A stretch of DNA of 64,000 nucleotides from Nyssa sinensis (Eukaryota; Streptophyta; Magnoliopsida; Cornales; Nyssaceae), in contig CM018050.1 in the NCBI GenBank assembly GCA_008638375.1, positions 26,975,097 through 27,039,096 on the forward strand, in the 5' to 3' direction. Positions 1-9,857 of this stretch are shown here, piece after piece. Within the stretch, counting starts at the first letter, position 1. Each line of letters opens with the position of its first letter. The notes beneath the pieces are model-generated. The model saw only the letters and a list, made by a program, of their open reading frames with translations, was not told the origin of the DNA and did not search any database. Both the position numbers and the translations under genes were made by a program.

Positions 1-317
1 AACTTTATTGAAATCAGCAATTCAATATTCATGGGGCAAGCTTACGGCTCCCAACGCCGCTCCTTCCTTCTGTATTTTTCTTTGAAGCACACAACATATA
101 TCGTGCTTACATTTATATATATATATATATATATAAATTATATAAAGCCTAACTCTAATTGTATTAGAACTTCTAATTCTAATTAAATTACAACACCTCT
201 CCCATTAGGATAAGGATTTCTAGTCTTATTAGGATTAAAATAAATCAAATCCTACCACTATCATAACTCAACTTTAAAATTCCTATTAAAAATATAACTT
301 GGTTTAATTGGCTCACA
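1..317 (-). repeat. 3' LTR of the Copia element (partial)
   Basis: This segment matches 5076-5388 nearly base for base with scattered substitutions. It ends in GCTCACA, so on the minus strand the LTR opens TGTGAGC. A (TA)n tract lies near 113-135. The first ~170 bases of the LTR as drawn on the plus strand are outside the window. Confidence 0.92.
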
Positions 318-330
318 TTGCCTCTCTTAA
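318..330 (-). other. Polypurine tract of the Copia element
   Basis: On the minus strand the bases next to the 3' LTR read TTAAGAGAGGCAA, a purine-rich run in the place expected for plus-strand priming. Confidence 0.6.
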
Positions 331-464
331 ATCAAGGTCTTTAAACTTCACCATGTCAAGTAATCTCTTCAACTTCAAAAAGGAATTTGTTTTGAGCGGC
401 TTTGTAAAAATATCTGTAACTTGTTCTTCAGAAGGACAAAATTCAAGTTGGATCTCTTTGTCAT

Positions 465-794
465 TCACCAAGTCACGAATGAAGTGAAACTTGATATCAA
501 TGTGCTTGCTTCTCCCATGAAAACTGGATTCTTCGTCAATGCAATGGCTGACTTGCTATCACAAAATATTGTTGTCGGTTCATCCTGCTTGTGTTGTAGA
601 ATACCAAGCATCCGTCGTAACCAAATTGCTTGAGTAGCAGTATTCCCTACTGCAATATACTCTGCCTCTGCTGTTGAAAATGCAACAACCTGCTGCTTTT
701 TAGAAGACCAGGAAAATATACCAAAACCAAGATGGAAGACATATCCTGAAGTACTCCTTCGCATCTCAGTATCAGCTGCCCAATCACTATCTGT
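465..794 (-). pseudogene. Copia RNase H domain, broken
   Basis: The minus-strand reading contains DSDWAAD, RRSTSGYVF, AEAEYIA and FCDSKSAIAL, the conserved blocks of Copia RNase H, including the acidic residues of the active site. A stop codon (TAG at 792-794 read on the minus strand) separates it from reverse transcriptase, probably from a tyrosine codon. The frame is lost again near 520, after NPVF, so the C-terminal part is out of frame. It degrades the RNA strand of the RNA/DNA hybrid during reverse transcription in an active element; this copy is dead. Confidence 0.88.
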
Positions 795-1434
795 CTATCC
801 AACAAGTTCCAAACTGTTAGAGGATGAGTAAAAAATACCATCACTTTGTGTACCTATAATATATCGTAAGATCCGTTTAGCAGCTTGCAAGTGAGATTGA
901 TGTGGAGTCTCCATAAATCTGTTAATCAACCCAATACCAAACACAATATTTGGCCTAGTAGAAGTCAAACATCTCAAGTTTCCTACCAGCCTTTTAAAGT
1001 AGGTTGGATTCACAAGATCACCTGTACCATCTCTTACCAACTTCAACCTCTCCTCAACTGGAGTCAAAATCGGATTGGACTTGTCCATCTTGAACGTTTT
1101 CAAAATATCACTAGCATACTTTTTCTGTGAAATAAAAATTTCACCTTCTGTTTGAACAACCTCAATGCCAATAAAATAAGACATAAGTCCCATATCTGTC
1201 ATCTCAAAGTGAGCTATCATAGCCTCCCTGAATTCTATAATCAACCTTGGATTATTACTAGTAAATATCAAATCGTCAACATATAACCACACAATAAGAA
1301 TATCACTATGTGAATTAGACTTAACATATAAAGTATGCTCATAAGGACATCTCTCAAAACCATGCTCAACAAAATAAGAGTCAATACGTGTATATCATGC
1401 TCTAGGCGCTTGCTTCACTCCATACAAGGCCTTA
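795..1434 (-). pseudogene. Copia reverse transcriptase, C-terminal part
   Basis: This is the part of reverse transcriptase downstream of the TRIM insertion. It starts with the conserved KALYGVKQAPRA block, where the following tryptophan codon has become TGA (about 1392-1394). It then holds the catalytic box YVDDL with two metal-binding aspartates, and later blocks such as YFIGIEV and NRFMETPHQSH. It joins the upstream half at 1890 if the insertion is disregarded. The catalytic residues survive, but the stop codon and the insertion prevent a full protein. Confidence 0.9.
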
Positions 1435-1439
1435 TTCAA

Positions 1440-1884
1440 TGTAACGGCCTGCATCCACTCTGCACAGATGGCTGCACGCCCTTGAGAGGAGAGAGTAATG
1501 GATCCCATATCGCCTGGGGAAGGAAAAAGTGAAGGACTTATATGGATGGTTGCACATCTCTTTGGTACAACGCGTTTTAAAGCCTTGCGGGTCGAGGCCC
1601 AAAGCGGACAACATTGTGCCGAGTGGATGCGGGCCGTTACAGATGGTATCAGAGCTGGACCCCAGCCAGAGGTGCGTCGCGGGGACGCGGGCTCTCCTGA
1701 GTGGGAGTGGATGGTTGCACGCCCTTGAGGGGAGAGAGTAATGGATCCCACATCGCTTGGGGAAGGGAAAAGTGAAGGACTTATATGGATGGTTACACAT
1801 TTCCTTGGTACAACGCGTTTTAAAGCCGTGCGGGCTGAGGCCCAAAGCGGACAATATTGTGCCGAGTGGATGCGGGCCGTTACA
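1440..1884 (+). mobile_element. TRIM-like non-coding LTR element inside Copia RT
   Basis: The 445-bp insert begins TGTAACGGCC and ends GGCCGTTACA, flanked on both sides by the 5-bp target duplication TTCAA (1435-1439 and 1885-1889). Two direct repeats of about 175-200 bp (1467-1641 and 1710-1884) flank a short middle that starts with TGGTATCAGAGC (1644-1655), the standard primer site for initiator tRNA-Met. This is the layout of a terminal-repeat retrotransposon in miniature, oriented plus. There is no coding capacity. Oddly, the first 27 bases (1440-1466) are an inverted copy of the last 27 bases of each repeat instead of the expected LTR start. Confidence 0.82.
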
Positions 1885-1889
1885 TTCAA

Positions 1890-2654
1890 TCAAAGAACTT
1901 TGTTTTCATGCCCTTTTATCATATAGCCGGCAGGTTGCTCAACATAAACCTCTTCTTCACGCACACCATTCAAAAAAATAGATTTAACATCCATTTGAAA
2001 AATTCTCCAATTATTTTGAGCAGCAAGAGAAACAAACATACGAACTGTATCAAGTCTAGCAACAGGAGCAAACACCTCAAAATAATCAATACCTGGCTTT
2101 TGTTTGTAACCCTTAGCCACCAATCTCGCTTTAAAGCGATCTACCTCACCATTGGACTTGTACTTTGTTTTGTACACCCACTTCACACCAATTGGTTTCT
2201 TACCACTAGAAAGAGTAGTAAGTTGCCATGTGTCGTTCTTCTCAATTGCATGGATTTCATCATCCATGGCTTTAATCCAATGATCATCACAAGAGTCTTC
2301 TTCAAAAGTCACTGGATCACAATCTGCAAATAAAGCAAAATTCACTAAATCTTCATTAGTTGGCTCATTATCACTACCAATAACATAATCTTGTAAGCGA
2401 GCGGGCAAGTGGCGCTGGCGTTGAGGATGCCTAGAAGACTCTGCATGAGGTGATGACACATCTGAAGATGAAGGATCACTAATCTGAGGCTCATTCTGTA
2501 CTTCAATATGTGGATCTGCATTATTAAAAATTAAAGGTGGCTGGATTTGATCATATTGAGACCAATCCCATACTCCTTGCTCATCAAAAGTCACATCACA
2601 ACTAATAACCACCTTCTCTGTTATTGGATTATACAACTTGTAAGCCTTTGACAA
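1890..2654 (-). pseudogene. Copia integrase tail and reverse transcriptase N-terminal part
   Basis: The open stretch of 254 codons begins with [17 protein letters not shown], typical of the integrase C-terminus, then a low-complexity serine- and proline-rich linker, then reverse transcriptase from [18 protein letters not shown] through [30 protein letters not shown] and [12 protein letters not shown]. The last motif holds the first catalytic aspartate. The frame runs straight into the TRIM insertion at 1884, which separates these blocks from YVDDL. Confidence 0.92.
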
Positions 2655-3418
2655 TTAACTGTAGCCAACAAAAATACACTTTTCACCTTTATCATCAAGT
2701 TTCTTTCTAAGATGATCTGGCACATGAGCATATGCAATGCATCCAAACACCCTTAGGTGTTTAATGATAGACTTCTGTCCACTCCAAGCTTCCTGCAGGG
2801 TTTTGTTAGAAACACTTCTAATAGGGCACATATTCAAAACATAAATAGCACAAGCAACCGCTCTAGCCTAAAATCCTTCAGGCAAATTTTTAAATTTCAT
2901 CATGTGTCTAACCATATCCATAACAATTCTATTCTTTCTTTCCGCCACTCCGTTTTGCTGTGGAGTATATCTAGCAGTCAACTGATGCCTAATACCATGT
3001 GTCTCCAAAAATCATCACAAACAAGATATTTTGTACCCTTGTCAGTTCTCAAAGTTTTAATTTGAAATCCACTTCGCTCTTCAACATAAGCCTTCAATTT
3101 TTTAAAAGTATCACAAGCATCAGATTTATGTTGCAAAAAATAAACCCATGTTTTTCTGCTAAAATCATCAATAAAAGTAATAAACTACCTACTACCACCA
3201 TTAGAAGGTACCTCCATTGAACACAAATATGAGTGTATCAACTCCAAAGGCCTCTTGGCTCTCCATGAATTTCCTGTAGGAAAAACATCTCTATGTTTCT
3301 TTCCCATAACACAAGTTTCACAAACTCTATTTGGGATATCAATAGCAGGCAAACCAGAAACCCAATGTTTTCTAGCAAGAAAATTAAGACTACCAAAATT
3401 TACATGCCCAAAACGCAT
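2655..3418 (-). pseudogene. Copia integrase, several in-frame stops
   Basis: The minus-strand reading begins with the pre-integrase zinc-binding region (MRFGHVNFGSLNFLAR, then CETCVMGKKHR) and proceeds to the catalytic core FITFIDDFSRKTWVYFL and LRTDKGTKY, followed by CPIRSVSNKTLQEAW and LRVFGCIAYAHVP. Stop codons interrupt it near 3185, 2868 and 2655. The zinc motif and the first two catalytic acidic positions are recognisable. In a live copy this enzyme inserts the cDNA into the host chromosome. Confidence 0.9.
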
Positions 3419-3427
3419 ATGCCATAA

Positions 3428-3868
3428 CTAACTATTATCATCAATCATAGAACTAAAGCAAGGTAAATTCTCACATTTAATACTCAATGGAAATAAACGA
3501 TTTGGAGTCATGTTTACCTTTGCTATTAGCCCCAAACGGTCATCATTGATTGTGCAAACTCCATGGTGGATTCGGATATCATAACCTCTTTCTGAAAGTT
3601 GCCCCATACTCAACAAATTTTGTTTCAAACCTGGTATATAAAACACATCTGAAATATACTTGTGAGTCCCATTCTTCAATCTGATTGCTATTCTGCCTTT
3701 ACCCATCACAGGTATCTTTGAATTATTTTCAAACTTTATCTCTGATCGAACGGACTCATCCAAATCAGAAAACATGTCTTTCTCACCACACATGTGATTA
3801 CTACAGCCAGTGTCTAAATACCACTTAGCACCATCATCATTATCCATAACATTACAAGCTAGCAACAT
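3428..3868 (-). pseudogene. Copia aspartic protease region
   Basis: The open stretch of about 146 codons contains WYLDTGCSNHMCG, the active-site DTG of the retrotransposon aspartic protease, then ISDVFYIPGLKQNLLSMGQL, the usual second half of this domain. It lies between gag and integrase as expected. It ends in a stop before the integrase zinc region, so the polyprotein is broken here. Confidence 0.88.
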
Positions 3869-3933
3869 GGTCTCTACTTCATTATTACCACCAGGATTAT
3901 TTTCAGCAACATTAGCTTGATGATCTCTATTAT

Positions 3934-4798
3934 TCAGTCTTCTAGATCTGCAATCAGACTTTTTATGCCCAAACTTGCCACAATTAAAACATTGAATATT
4001 GGATTTATGAGATTATGGATTAGAATTGTTACCATCCCCTCTTCCTTGGAATAGTTTGTGCTGCCAATTATTATTTTGCCACTGATTGTTGTTCTGCCAC
4101 TAGTTGCCTCTGCCTCTTCCTCCACCAAATCTGTTTTGCCCATTATTGCCTCTGCCTCCTCTATTATTGTGATTCTGCCCTCTATTCTGGTAGCCTTGAA
4201 AACGTTGATTAAATCCTGCATTATTCTGAGACTCGCCTTTTTCATTCTTTAAATTTAATTGAGCTTGCAAAGCTTCCTTCACTGAATTTTTTGATCTCTC
4301 ATTCAAGCGTTGTTCATGAACTGTCAAAGAACCCTGTAATTCATCCACTGTCATGGATTCCAAGTTAGCCGACTCTTCAATAGCTGTCACTTTATATTCA
4401 AACCGCAGTGTCAAGCTTCGAAGAATTTTTTCAACTATTTGACGGTCTGTTATTTCTTCACCATTCATCCTCATCTGATTAACAAGTGTCGCGGTCCGCA
4501 AAAAATATTCAGAAATAGTTTCTGATTTTTTCATCTGTAACAATTCAAAATTTCTATGCAATTTTTGTAATCTAGCCTTTTTCACCTTATCAACACCAAC
4601 ATATATTTTTGTAAAAATATCCCATACTTGTTTCGCAGACTAAACATGAGAAATTTTATTAAGAACAGAAATATCTAAAGCTTGATGAATACAATTTAAA
4701 GTTTTGAAGTGTACTCGCCTTGTTGCCTCATCTGCATTTGTTGCAAGCTATTTCTTAATGTATTTCGTCGTCAAACTACTTGAACCAAAAAAGGTCAT
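3934..4798 (-). pseudogene. Copia gag (capsid and zinc knuckle), broken
   Basis: A start is likely at 4798 on the minus strand; stops follow near 4750 and 4640. The central 161-codon open stretch holds QVWDIF-type and LQKLHRNFELLQMKKSE-type blocks of the Copia gag (UBN2) family, then a glycine-, arginine- and asparagine-rich tail. A CCHC zinc knuckle CFNCGKFGHKKSDC is encoded around 3940-3990, just before the protease. The protein would package the element RNA in virus-like particles; here the frame changes within the glycine-rich tail, so it is not intact. Confidence 0.85.
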
Positions 4799-4891
4799 TA
4801 TCGTATTCTCTCAAATATAAAAAAAGAGATTTTTCATCAAATTTATAAATCGTACAAATAAATGAAGTCATTTTAACAAACAAAGAAATCA

Positions 4892-4901
4892 GGCTCTGAT
4901 A
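4892..4901 (-). other. Primer binding site of the Copia element
   Basis: Read on the minus strand this is TATCAGAGCC, part of the sequence complementary to the 3' end of plant initiator tRNA-Met, five bases inside the 5' LTR. Confidence 0.8.
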
Positions 4902-4906
4902 CTAAT

Positions 4907-5388
4907 TGATGAATCCAAAAGATATAAACAACGAAGCACATAGGAGCAGGGCTACGAAGGAAAAGAAATCAGTCTCAAATATGGGATTAATTTGGTAAGA
5001 AAGCGTCAACAAATCAAACAGGCTGTTGACTTGAATGACCAATATGTACAGGCGTTTGTATAACAAATCAAAAACAACTTTATTGAAATCAGCAATTGAA
5101 TATTCATGGGGCAAGCTCACGGCTCCCAACGCTGCTCCATCCTTCTGTATTTTTCTTTGAAGCACACAACATATATCGTGCTTACATCCATATATATATA
5201 TATATAAATTATATAAAGCTTAATTCTAATTGTATTAAGATTTTTAAGTCTAATTAAATTATAATACCTCTCTCACTAGGATAAGGATTTTTAGTCTTAT
5301 TAGGATTAAAATAAATCAAATCCTACCACTACCATGACTCAACTTTAAAATTCTTATTAAAAATATAACTTAGTTTAATTAGCTCACA
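4907..5388 (-). repeat. 5' LTR of the Copia element
   Basis: The 482-bp unit opens TGATGAATCC and closes GCTCACA on the plus strand. Positions 5076-5388 align with 1-317. It contains a short (TA)n tract near 5190-5206. Confidence 0.9.
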
Positions 5389-5957
5389 GTAGATCTAAAT
5401 TTCTATTACAAATTTTCATTTCAAGATATGTTACATTGTAGAAGTTTTAAGTACATTAAATTATGTTATTGATATAATAAAATGATTCATTTTGAGATAC
5501 AAAATTTATAATAGAAATTTAAAGAGTGTAGTTAGGATTTGCTAATCAAGTGGCATGAGACAAAAATAAAGACTAGCATCAATAATTCAAATTATGTGTA
5601 AGATTGAAATGGCACCCAAATGTCAAATCGTTAAGTGATGTTTCAATTGTAATGTGATATATTATTGAGATATTAATGTTACTTGTTAATCATTTATCCA
5701 TACTCTAATATTATTGGACGAATTTCAAACCCATGGAAAGCAGTTTTGGAACCTGAACTAGATTCTAGATACACAAGTCGTGTTTCTGACATTAGAAAGT
5801 TGATCAATTTTAAAAGATTGAACTTCTAAATTGAGAAAAGCATAAACAATTTAGAAAGATGCTAACTTGAACTCTATACAAAGCAAATTAAAATTCCTTT
5901 ACAACTTTGGTCAAGTTCTATGGTTCCCTTCTATTCTGCAGCGCCAATCTACTCAAG

Positions 5958-5993
<36 letters not shown>

Positions 5994-6253
5994 GTTATTG
6001 AAGCAACATATCTGAGTATCAGCGATTACATCACATCTTTAGAAGCGTTTAATGTCTTGTGGTTTTGCAAAGAATATATACTTGGACTCCTCATATTTCT
6101 TACTTCAATAACACAATAGCTAACTAAGGGCTCTATATAATGCCATATTCATAGTTCTCCAACAACAAAGCTTGTTGCAATATCATTCCATTCATTACCT
6201 ATATATCTTCTTGTCTAAACTGAAGATTCCATTTCCACTAGTTAGAAAAGAAA
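5389..6253. other. Spacer upstream of CNL pseudogene 1, with (AT)n tract and TATA-like site
   Basis: No gene is recognisable in this AT-rich spacer. A pure (AT)n run of about 32 bases lies at 5960-5991. TATATAA at 6134-6140, about 115 bp before the first ATG of pseudogene 1 and preceded by GGGCTC, is a plausible remnant of its TATA box. Confidence 0.6.
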
Positions 6254-8541
6254 ATGGCAGAAACAATTCTTTCTGTAGTTGTCGAGACAATATTCCAACA
6301 GCTGGGATCCCTTGATTGCCAAAAGATTGGAATGGCTTGGGGTGTCAAAACTCAGCTCCAAAAGCTTAAAAAGACATTATCCACGATCAAAGCCGTTCTT
6401 CTAGATGCAGAGGAGCAGCAGAATTAAAGTAGATTAGCGATAGATTAGATGAGATTGCAGCAAATAGGAGAAATTTTCACTTCATGGAGCGATTTTATGA
6501 TACACGAGTTGAAAACAGTGTGAGAGATGAGACTTATTCCTCTGTTCTTTCATCAGAAGTTATTGGAAGAGATGATGATAGAGAGAGGACTGTAAAACAT
6601 TTAGTTGACCCAAGTGATGAGCATCTTTCTGTGATTCCCATAGTTGGAATAGGAGGTCTAGGAAAGACCACCCTTGCACAACTAGTGTATAATGGCCAAA
6701 GGGTAGTTGGTTATTTCAATCCAAGGGTATGGTTGTGTGTATTGGAAGATTTTGATTTTAAAAAGCTTATTGAAAAAATTATAGAATCTGTAACTGGCAT
6801 TAACTATTGTGATCGCAGTTTGGATTGGTTGCAGATCTGCCTTCGAAATCACTTGGGTGGGAAATGTTTTTTTACTTATTTTAGATAATGTGTCGAATGA
6901 TGATATTAATCAATGGGTGAAATTGAAGGACTTGTTAACATGTTGTGCCAGAGGAAGTAGAATTTTGGTAACTACACGTAGTGAGAAGGTTGCGTCCATT
7001 ATGGGCACGGTTGAAGCATACCATTTAGAAGTTCTTAAAGAGGATGATTGTTGGTCATTATTTAAGAAATGCGCGTTTAGAGAAGGTGAAGAGCATAAGC
7101 ATCCGAAGCTTATAAAAATTGGGAAAGAGATTGTTGAAAAGTGTGGTGGGCTTCCTTTAGCTGCCAGAACTTTAGGTCGAATGCTGTTTATGAATATTGA
7201 GGAACGTGACTGGCTGTTTGTGAAAAATAATGACATTTGGAAATTGCCTCAAAAGAAAGATGATATTTTGCCCATATTGAGGTTGAGTTATGATCAGATG
7301 CCATCCTGTTTAAAACAGTGCTTTGCATATTGCTCAATATTCCCAAAGAATTCTGCTATGACTAGGGAGGTATTGATTGGTTTGTGGATTGGACAAGGGT
7401 ACATACAATCATTTGATGGAAGTCAAGAACTAGATGATATTGGGGATCAGTACTTCAATGAGTTAGTCTCCATGTCCTTCTTTCAAGGTGTAGATCAAGC
7501 TTTTGACTCTGAAATTATATCATGTAAATTGCACGATCTTGTGCTTGATCTTGCGCGGTCTGTAGGAGGTTTAAGTGGTTAATTGTAGATTCAAACACCA
7601 CGATGATAACAGAAAGAGCTCGACATTTACTTTTTAGGAGAAGTGGTTTTGAAGGGAAAGAATTTCCTACATATTTACCAAAGGTTAACAAGGTTCGATC
7701 TCTGAATTTCTTGTTAGATTTAAGTTTTTCCGGGTTTGAGAAATTGCCGAATTCCATTGGTAAGTTGAAGCATTTGAGGTATCTCTCCCTACAAAGCAAT
7801 CATCGCATCAGATCACTCCCTAATTCAATTTGTAAGCTGCTGAATTTGCAAATTTGGGATCTAATTAATTGTGACAAACTTGAGGGGTTGCCTAAAGACA
7901 TTGGAAACTTAATTAATCTCAGAAGATTGTATTCAACTTCACAACAATTGTGCTTAGCGGAGTAAGGGCTTCAAGGTTGGACTTCTCTTCGATATTTGTG
8001 GCTTCACAGATGTAAAAATTTAAAATCATTATCTGAAGGAATCCAACACCTCACTGCACTTCGAGATTTGAGAATTGTTGAATGTCCAACAATATCTTCT
8101 CTCCCTAGAGTATGAAATACTTGACATCCCTCGAGGAATTGGTTATTCATGATTGTCAAGAGCTTAATTTGTTGAACATGGATGAAGAATGCACAAACTG
8201 CCTACGGTACCTTCGAACACTAGATATCAGCAGGGTCCCGAAGTTGGTGGCTCTACCCCAGGGACTCCATAAGCTTGCTTCCACTCTTCAATATTTATGT
8301 AGAAGAAATTGTCCTAACTTGGCGACATTGCCAAAGTGGCTTAAAAATCTCACATCCCTTCGAGTTCTTTTCATTGACAATTGCCCCAATGTGTGACATG
8401 TCTCTACCCGATGGGATGGATCGCCTCAATTCACTACAACAATTGAGCGTTATTGGGAGTCCCCATTTGAGTAAAAGGAGAGAACTAGGAACAGGTGATG
8501 ATTGGCCTAAGATATCTCACGTTTCTAAGATCTTTCTTTGA
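6254..8541 (+). pseudogene. CNL disease-resistance pseudogene 1 (RGA-type CC-NB-ARC-LRR)
   Basis: An ATG at 6254 starts 57 codons matching the CC N-terminus of the intact copy (MAETILSVVVETIF, then LKKTLSTIKAVLLDAEEQQ) and hits TAA at 6425. Most of the coiled coil is then deleted, and the frame resumes about 6430 in another phase with VIGRDDD, the P-loop GIGGLGKTTLAQ, and after a frameshift near 6860 the kinase-2 box LLILDNVS, TTRSEK, GGLPLAA, CFAYCSIFPKN and KLHD in place of MHD. Leucine-rich repeats follow from about 7600 in three reading frames, with breaks near 7575, 7963, 8111 and 8394. The end (TGDDWPKISHVSKI) is the usual CNL C-terminus. It would have been an intracellular immune receptor; it is certainly non-functional as sequenced. 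Confidence 0.92.
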
Positions 8542-9446
8542 CATGTGAGACTTCGATCTTCGTCTTCATATCATTCATCTTGACCAGGTTCATAAATCTA
8601 GCTCTTACTCTACTTTTGTTATTATTACTATATATAACTTTTTTCCAAATCCAAATCTCTAGAGCTACCTAATTTTCATGTCTCAGTGGCACGGAGGGTG
8701 CAAATCTGGAGCTCTCAATTGGGATTTCGAAACTTCAAATAGCATTCTGTGGGCATTGACTGTCAGCGACATATTCTCCACGTGGATGGTGTCTAATTCT
8801 CTTTCATTTGGTTCAGAGCTTCTTGTTTCGGACAATTCTCCTTGAGTTTGTTGCATTTGTCTGTGTTCGTGTGTGTGTATTTTTTTTAAATTTGTTTTTC
8901 ACTCCTTATTAAATATCAAAAGGTGTTGTTGCACTCTATCTTCTTCTTTAATTTTATTTATTTATTTTTGATGAATTTTGGCATCAAGCTGCTCCTTATT
9001 TGGATATCTTGACGAGAGGGACAGAAATCTTATGTTATGTGGGTCAGCCAATGAATCTAATCCGTAGCCTTGATAACTAATTATTCGTGTAGCGTTTCCA
9101 TAGTTGAAGGCAAGAATAAAATATTTTTAAACTAAGGGAAAGGGTTACCTTCTATTAATTGAAGATATTAAAAAAGTCAAATAAAATTAAAAATAAAACA
9201 GAACTCTGTTCTTCAATATGGGTTCACATTTTCCTTCATTTACAGTGGATAATTCACATTTCACCTTTTAGGAGGGTTTATATAATCAAAAGTTCTTTGA
9301 ATTCCATTTCACTGTAATTGAAACAAATTTCCTTTGCATGTGTTCTTAAATCTTTCTTCTGATATAAACTCTATTTGCATTCTCCAATTATTTTATTTAT
9401 TTACTATTAATGGCTATAAGAAACAAAATTTGTGGCAAGACTAAAT
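8542..9446. other. Spacer, no gene seen
   Basis: This AT-rich sequence between the first two CNL pseudogenes shows no credible coding region, RNA gene or bounded element. Confidence 0.5.
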
Positions 9447-9575
9447 TTGAATATGTGCCTTCTTCCAGCAGTAGCATGGCTTTCTTTCCACCTTCGAATA
9501 TGTGCTTTCTTCTAGTAGTAACTTGGCTTTCTTTCCACCTTTGAATAGGTGCTTTCTTCCAGCATTAACATTGGT
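9447..9575. repeat. 47-bp tandem repeat upstream of CNL pseudogene 2
   Basis: Two full units and most of a third follow each other at 9447, 9494 and 9541. Each has GAATATGTGC- or GAATAGGTGC-like starts, then CTTTCTTC, a variable AGCAGTAGC part and TGGCTTTCTTTCCACC. The units differ at a few positions. The array lies 140-260 bp before the start codon, in the presumed promoter. Confidence 0.8.
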
Positions 9576-9590
9576 ATTCAATGCCAGGGC

Positions 9591-9597
9591 TTATATA
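9591..9597 (+). promoter_or_regulatory. Possible TATA box of CNL pseudogene 2
   Basis: TTATATA follows GGGC, 115-120 bp before the ATG at 9711. Pseudogene 1 has a similar GGGC-plus-TATA arrangement at nearly the same distance. This is inference from spacing and sequence only. Confidence 0.35.
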
Positions 9598-9710
9598 TTC
9601 ATGTTGAATACGCATTTTTCATAACAAACACATCTCTTCTCTTAGACCAACAATTTCTGGATCAATTTCCTCCTTTCTTCCCTGTTTTCAACCTCTAGCC
9701 TATTAGCAAT

Positions 9711-9857
9711 GGCAGAACAAATTCTCTTTAACTTTGCTGAAAATATTCTGCTGAAGTTGGGTTCCAGTGCTCTCCAACAAATTGGATTGGCATGGGGTGT
9801 CACAAAGGAGTTGGAAAAGCTGGAGAACACAATATCTACAGTTCGAGATGTCCTTCT
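9711..9857 (+). pseudogene. CNL pseudogene 2, 5' part (coiled coil start)
   Basis: ATG at 9711 starts 49 codons nearly identical to the beginning of the intact gene at 34871 (MAEQILFNF..., LQQIGLAWGVTKELEKLE, then TISTVRDVLL). The frame is cut at 9857 by a solo Gypsy LTR; the next codons of the same gene are found at 15976, after the 5-bp duplication CTTCT. The 5' leader just before the ATG (CAACCTCTAGCCTATTAGCA) is shared with the intact gene. Confidence 0.93.

Larger units (their letters stand above)
1..5388 (-). mobile_element. Ty1/Copia LTR retrotransposon, degenerate, left end outside window
   Basis: Read on the minus strand the order is LTR, primer site, gag, protease, integrase, reverse transcriptase, RNase H, polypurine tract, LTR. 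Integrase lies before reverse transcriptase, which defines Ty1/Copia. Both LTRs are present, but the left one starts before base 1. Every coding domain holds stop codons or frameshifts, and a 445-bp TRIM-like element sits inside reverse transcriptase (1440-1884). The two LTRs differ at many sites, so the insertion is old. The base after the right LTR begins GTAGA, half of a target duplication whose partner is outside the window. The element cannot move by itself. Confidence 0.93.

Noticed and set aside
1644..1655. TGGTATCAGAGC-type strings as pieces of tRNA genes
   Set aside because: These are retrotransposon primer sites (also at 28129, 53186, 61445); no cloverleaf or promoter boxes surround them.
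1395..1889. Open frames of 150-165 codons on both strands of the TRIM-like insert
   Set aside because: The insert is a non-coding direct repeat; the frames encode the repeat twice and only the last few codons belong to Copia reverse transcriptase.
9447..9575. CRISPR-like array
   Set aside because: Units are contiguous tandem repeats without unique spacers, in a plant nuclear context.
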